This document shows positions 22,562 to 25,407 of a stretch of 25,407 nt of DNA, piece after piece. The notes below the pieces were generated by a model. The model did not search any database and had not been told where the DNA came from. It saw only the letters and a program-made list of their open reading frames with translations. The position numbers were made by a program, and so were the translations under genes. Source of the DNA: a virus. The stretch's first letter is position 1, and every line of letters starts with the position of its first letter. Where the stretch lies: positions 1 to 25,407 of IMG/VR virus record IMGVR_UViG_3300048587_000139. One strand, given 5' to 3'.

Positions 22562-24214
22562 ATGTCAGAACTAAAAGAAAAATTATTAAAAGACTTATAT
22601 AATTTAGAGACTAAGAGAAGCTCTAAACAAGAAAAGTTTAAAAGTTTGACAAGACTATTAAAAGAAGTTATTAATAATATTGATAGTAAGGAGAACAGTG
22701 TTACATTACCTGCAAATGACGTAAGAAGTTTTGGAGCAGTAGGAGATGGTGTAACAGATGATACAGCAGCTATACAAAATGCCTTAAACTCAACGCATAA
22801 AGAATTAATATTTCCAGCAGGTTTTACTTTTTTAGTAAACGGAGGAGTAAAAGACGATGTTGGATTTAGAACTATCCATGCTCACGGCAGTATAATTAAA
22901 TTAAAAAATAGTGCCTCTGTTAATAAAGTAATACTTAGAATAAATGCAGACTTTACAACAGTACTTGGTGGAACTTGGGATGGTAATAAAACTAATGGTA
23001 ATGCTACTGGAGATACTTATAGTAATTCAGGTATTTCTTTATATGCTGATAATTGTATAGTAAGAGACGCTTGGTTAAAAGACTCTTCTGATATAGGTAT
23101 TAAAGGAAATGGTAATTATAATGAATGTATTAATAATAGAATAACAGGAACTACTCATTATGGTATTTTCTTTGATGCAGACGACTCAACTATTTATGTA
23201 GGTAATAAAGCTTTATCTAATAAAATAGATATGTCTTCTGCTACAGGAGAAGGACAAGGAATACTATTTACTTCTTCTGAATCAACAGGAGGAGACCAAC
23301 AAGATTGGGAAATTTCTTATAATTATGTGATTGGAGATAATAGTGCAGGAGTAGCAAATCAAGCTATTAATCTTAATTGTAGAGGAACTAATGGTAAAGT
23401 TATTGGTAATAATACTAAATACGGTTCTATGGGATGGTCAGAAGGTGGAGATGGCACTTTAATACAAGGTAATAATTTCCATGATTTAGCATCTACAGGA
23501 ATAGGATATGGTATCGAACCATCAGGAAAACAGATTATAATTGGTAATTCTATTACAGGTGCTAAAACAGGTATTATTATATCTGATTACTACTTTGATA
23601 AAGGTATTATATCTAATAATGTAATTCAAAGTACAGTAGCGGGAATTGAAATAGCCCCATCCGTAGGTAAATCTGCTAATTACGCAATAATAATAGGAAA
23701 TACAATTACATCCTATGACCCAATAGTACTTATTAGAGAAACAATAGGAATGGCTATTAAAGGTAACACTTTAATGGGAACAAATAGTTCAAGAAGTGGT
23801 ATTACTGCTGATAGTATAACACAGCCTTGTTATCTAAACGTAGTAGGTAATACTTTCTATAATTTGCATGCTCCTGTTAGATTATATGCTGGTTCAGCAT
23901 TAGCTTATCAAAATGTATATGTAAGCAATACTACCACAATAGGAATGAACTTAGATAGAGCTACAAGATTTTATTTAGATGGTTCAGCTACATTAGGAAC
24001 TAACTGTAAAATAGTAGGACATTCTGAAAGAGAAGTTAATGTATATGATGCAGCAAATAAAGTTGCAGATTATGTCGTAGGCTTTTGGTCATCTCCTGAA
24101 GGAAACTTAGCTGCTGGTGTTGGCTCTACTTATAGAGATACTAATGCAGGTATAGGAATGTGGTTTAAAGCAACAGGAACAGGTAACACAGGATGGGTAA
24201 AACTAAATCCTTAG
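22562..24214 (+). CDS. Tailspike with right-handed beta-helix (pectate-lyase-3/GH28-like), 550 aa
   Basis: Residues 1-45 are helical and charged. The signature VRSFGAVGDGVTDDTAAIQN (about 57-76) opens the beta-helix domain, as in phage depolymerases and GH28-like proteins. Repeated N-G/N-N-x-I turns (GNSITGAKTGIIIS, GNTITSYDPIVLIRE) continue to about residue 460. The last 50 residues, WSSPEGNLAAGVGSTYRDT and GTGNTGWVKL, match a C-terminal motif common on tailspikes. It probably cleaves or binds capsular or cell-wall polysaccharide. The active-site acids cannot be picked with certainty from sequence alone. Ends in TAG. Confidence 0.88.
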   Translation: MSELKEKLLKDLYNLETKRSSKQEKFKSLTRLLKEVINNIDSKENSVTLPANDVRSFGAVGDGVTDDTAAIQNALNSTHKELIFPAGFTFLVNGGVKDDVGFRTIHAHGSIIKLKNSASVNKVILRINADFTTVLGGTWDGNKTNGNATGDTYSNSGISLYADNCIVRDAWLKDSSDIGIKGNGNYNECINNRITGTTHYGIFFDADDSTIYVGNKALSNKIDMSSATGEGQGILFTSSESTGGDQQDWEISYNYVIGDNSAGVANQAINLNCRGTNGKVIGNNTKYGSMGWSEGGDGTLIQGNNFHDLASTGIGYGIEPSGKQIIIGNSITGAKTGIIISDYYFDKGIISNNVIQSTVAGIEIAPSVGKSANYAIIIGNTITSYDPIVLIRETIGMAIKGNTLMGTNSSRSGITADSITQPCYLNVVGNTFYNLHAPVRLYAGSALAYQNVYVSNTTTIGMNLDRATRFYLDGSATLGTNCKIVGHSEREVNVYDAANKVADYVVGFWSSPEGNLAAGVGSTYRDTNAGIGMWFKATGTGNTGWVKLNP

Positions 24215-24256
24215 TATTAATAGAACTTAAATTACTTGATTAAAGACACAAAAATT

Positions 24257-24898
24257 ATGAAAGAGTTACCATACATAAGATACATATTATATGGAATACT
24301 GTTCTTATTACTTTGGATAATAGGATGGTTCCTATATCCATTCATATATCCTTTTAGGCTAAAAATAAGACATAAAAAGATTAAGCCCTTTTGGTATATG
24401 ATTAATAGTGATGAACCAGACGATATAAGTAATGATTATGGAGACCAAGGTTGGAGAGATAAAAATGCTATTGTTTTATCTGATATGAATTGTTTTCAAA
24501 AATTTATAGTTTCATATCGTTGGGCAGCAATAAGAAATCCCCATTATAATCTTAAATTAACATTAGCACCAAAGAAAGGAGAAAAAGAAAATGTAAAAAT
24601 ATATGAAATACAAGGAACAGCAAGTCCTTATATACTAAGAGATTGGTTTATATGGGGAAAGCAAAGTATTTCATATACTGTAAAAGGATATAGATATTTT
24701 AGATATTCTTACACTCGTTATATATTATGGGGAAAGATAATAACTATTAGAAAATATCTTATATTCGGTAAAGTACTAAAACAAGGAAAACTAGCACAAA
24801 ATGTACAATTAGGTGCTAATGATTGGAGATATCTATTTAAGCATAAATTAAGAATAATTAATAAAGATTACATTTTAGAAGATAGAATTATTATGTAA
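24257..24898 (+). CDS. Membrane-anchored phage protein (DUF7338-like), 213 aa
   Basis: I start at ATG 24257; a TTG at 24236 is in frame but less likely. Residues about 7-32 form a transmembrane segment (ILYGILFLLLWIIGWFLYPF), followed by a basic stop. The motif DISNDYGDQGW and RWAAIRNPHYNLKL resemble conserved phrases of a phage family I believe is DUF7338 (DGDYGDxxW, RWWxRNPxxN). Its role is unknown; it often sits near lysis or lipoprotein genes. The C-terminus is basic and beta-rich. Position after the tailspike and before another membrane protein fits a lysis or superinfection module. Confidence 0.65.
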   Translation: MKELPYIRYILYGILFLLLWIIGWFLYPFIYPFRLKIRHKKIKPFWYMINSDEPDDISNDYGDQGWRDKNAIVLSDMNCFQKFIVSYRWAAIRNPHYNLKLTLAPKKGEKENVKIYEIQGTASPYILRDWFIWGKQSISYTVKGYRYFRYSYTRYILWGKIITIRKYLIFGKVLKQGKLAQNVQLGANDWRYLFKHKLRIINKDYILEDRIIM

Positions 24899-24925
24899 TT
24901 AAATTATTAAATAATCCCCAAATAA

Positions 24926-25407
24926 ATGGAACGTATACTTATAGCTGTAATAGGAGCTTTAGCAATAATAATTCCAGCCCTTCTTCTACATTACAGAGAA
25001 ATAAAAAAAAATAAGCTGAAAGTAAAAGAGTTAGAGGCTTTGTTAGAACAGAAAGAAAAAACTATTGAACAGCTAGGAAGGATAAAAAATGATTATGAAA
25101 TAAAAGAAACCTATTTGGACAAAATCTTAGGACTAACATCTTATAACGCTATCAAAGAAGTAATAGACATAATATTTGAAAAGACTAAAGCCGATAGGTT
25201 TCTTATACTTATAGCTATAAATGGTAAAGAAGCATTTAATGTAGTTTCTGTAGTATTTGAACAACATAAGACCAAAGAACATAAAATAAATGCTATAGCT
25301 ACTTATAGAAACATTCAAATAGATAACTATTATAGAGAATTATTAAAAGAAGCAGAAAGAATAGAAGCAGTAAACATAGCAGTAAAACAGTTACCTAATT
25401 GTTTATT
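24926..25407 (+). CDS. Membrane-anchored coiled-coil protein, C-terminus cut by window edge
   Basis: ATG at 24926 opens 160 codons to the edge with no stop. Residues about 3-22 are a transmembrane helix (ILIAVIGALAIIIPALLLHY), residues about 24-65 a charged coiled coil (KNKLKVKELEALLEQKEKT), and the remainder an alpha/beta domain with a hydrophobic strand (FLILIAINGKEAF) and later Y-x-N-I-x-I-D-x-Y, which looks GAF-like. The N-terminal anchor plus coiled coil is also the layout of an inner-membrane spanin, but the folded domain argues against it. The - strand frame at 25133-25318 is a shadow. Confidence 0.65.
   Translation, partial: MERILIAVIGALAIIIPALLLHYREIKKNKLKVKELEALLEQKEKTIEQLGRIKNDYEIKETYLDKILGLTSYNAIKEVIDIIFEKTKADRFLILIAINGKEAFNVVSVVFEQHKTKEHKINAIATYRNIQIDNYYRELLKEAERIEAVNIAVKQLPNCL

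Noticed and set aside
1-25407. Alternative genetic code (TAG to Gln or TGA to Trp), known in some crAss-like phages
   Set aside because: TGA ends genes at 3803, 7680 and 16567, TAG at 6634 and 24214, and all large genes are full length without in-frame TAG or TGA.
1-25407. CRISPR arrays, insertion sequences, integrase or attachment sites
   Set aside because: No regularly spaced repeats, transposase or integrase motifs, or terminal inverted repeats were seen in the window.

Overview
This window looks like part of the genome of a tailed double-stranded DNA phage of Bacteroidota, most likely a crAss-like phage (Crassvirales). The evidence is: low GC; start codons preceded by A/T-rich sequence rather than a Shine-Dalgarno motif; a TerL - portal - scaffold-like - HK97-type capsid gene order with a very long TerL (773 aa) and portal (771 aa); and a block of structural genes facing a divergent block. 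The assignment to Crassvirales rests on gene order and family resemblance, not on a search. The standard bacterial code fits: genes end in TAA, TGA and TAG, and no gene needs TAG or TGA read as an amino acid.

Left part (1-2744): leftward genes. These are an edge-truncated gene, two small soluble unknowns (248-571, 598-810), a two-helix membrane protein (1724-2068) and a GC-richer, probably highly expressed acidic-tailed protein (2166-2744). Between 811 and 1723 there is no convincing gene. Positions 1283-1693 instead hold what I read as a structured RNA of about 410 nt on the - strand: two three-way-junction modules, a pseudoknot module and a terminator hairpin. Three helices contain U.G pairs that work only on that strand. 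Positions 841-1140 are strikingly C-poor, and the G/C skew flips near 1140.

Divergent control region (2745-3278): this contains a type I hammerhead ribozyme with every core nucleotide intact (2776-2839, - strand). Its predicted cleavage lies 39 nt upstream of the 192-aa gene. There are also two small - strand reading frames, a perfect 12-bp tandem repeat, a G-rich hairpin with a duplicated pairing strand, and a hairpin leader for the rightward genes.

Right part (3279-25407): a dense rightward series with many ATGA, TAATG and 8-nt overlaps. Early members are hypothetical proteins, one possibly HU/IHF-like, followed by a PD-(D/E)XK nuclease, an Acb2/Tad1-like candidate anti-CBASS protein, and a HAD/PNK-like phosphatase whose catalytic residues are replaced. 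Then come TerL, portal, scaffold-like protein, capsid (with a palindrome before and a terminator after), three virion or connector proteins, a Cys-cluster plus beta-domain fibre, a BspA-like leucine-rich-repeat protein and a beta-helix tailspike. The window ends with two membrane-anchored proteins, the last cut by the edge.

Working together, the right block packages DNA, builds the head and tail, and supplies two different surface-binding or degrading proteins. The nuclease and Acb2-like genes sit inside this late operon. The hammerhead and the structured RNA on the left suggest RNA-level processing of the leftward transcript.
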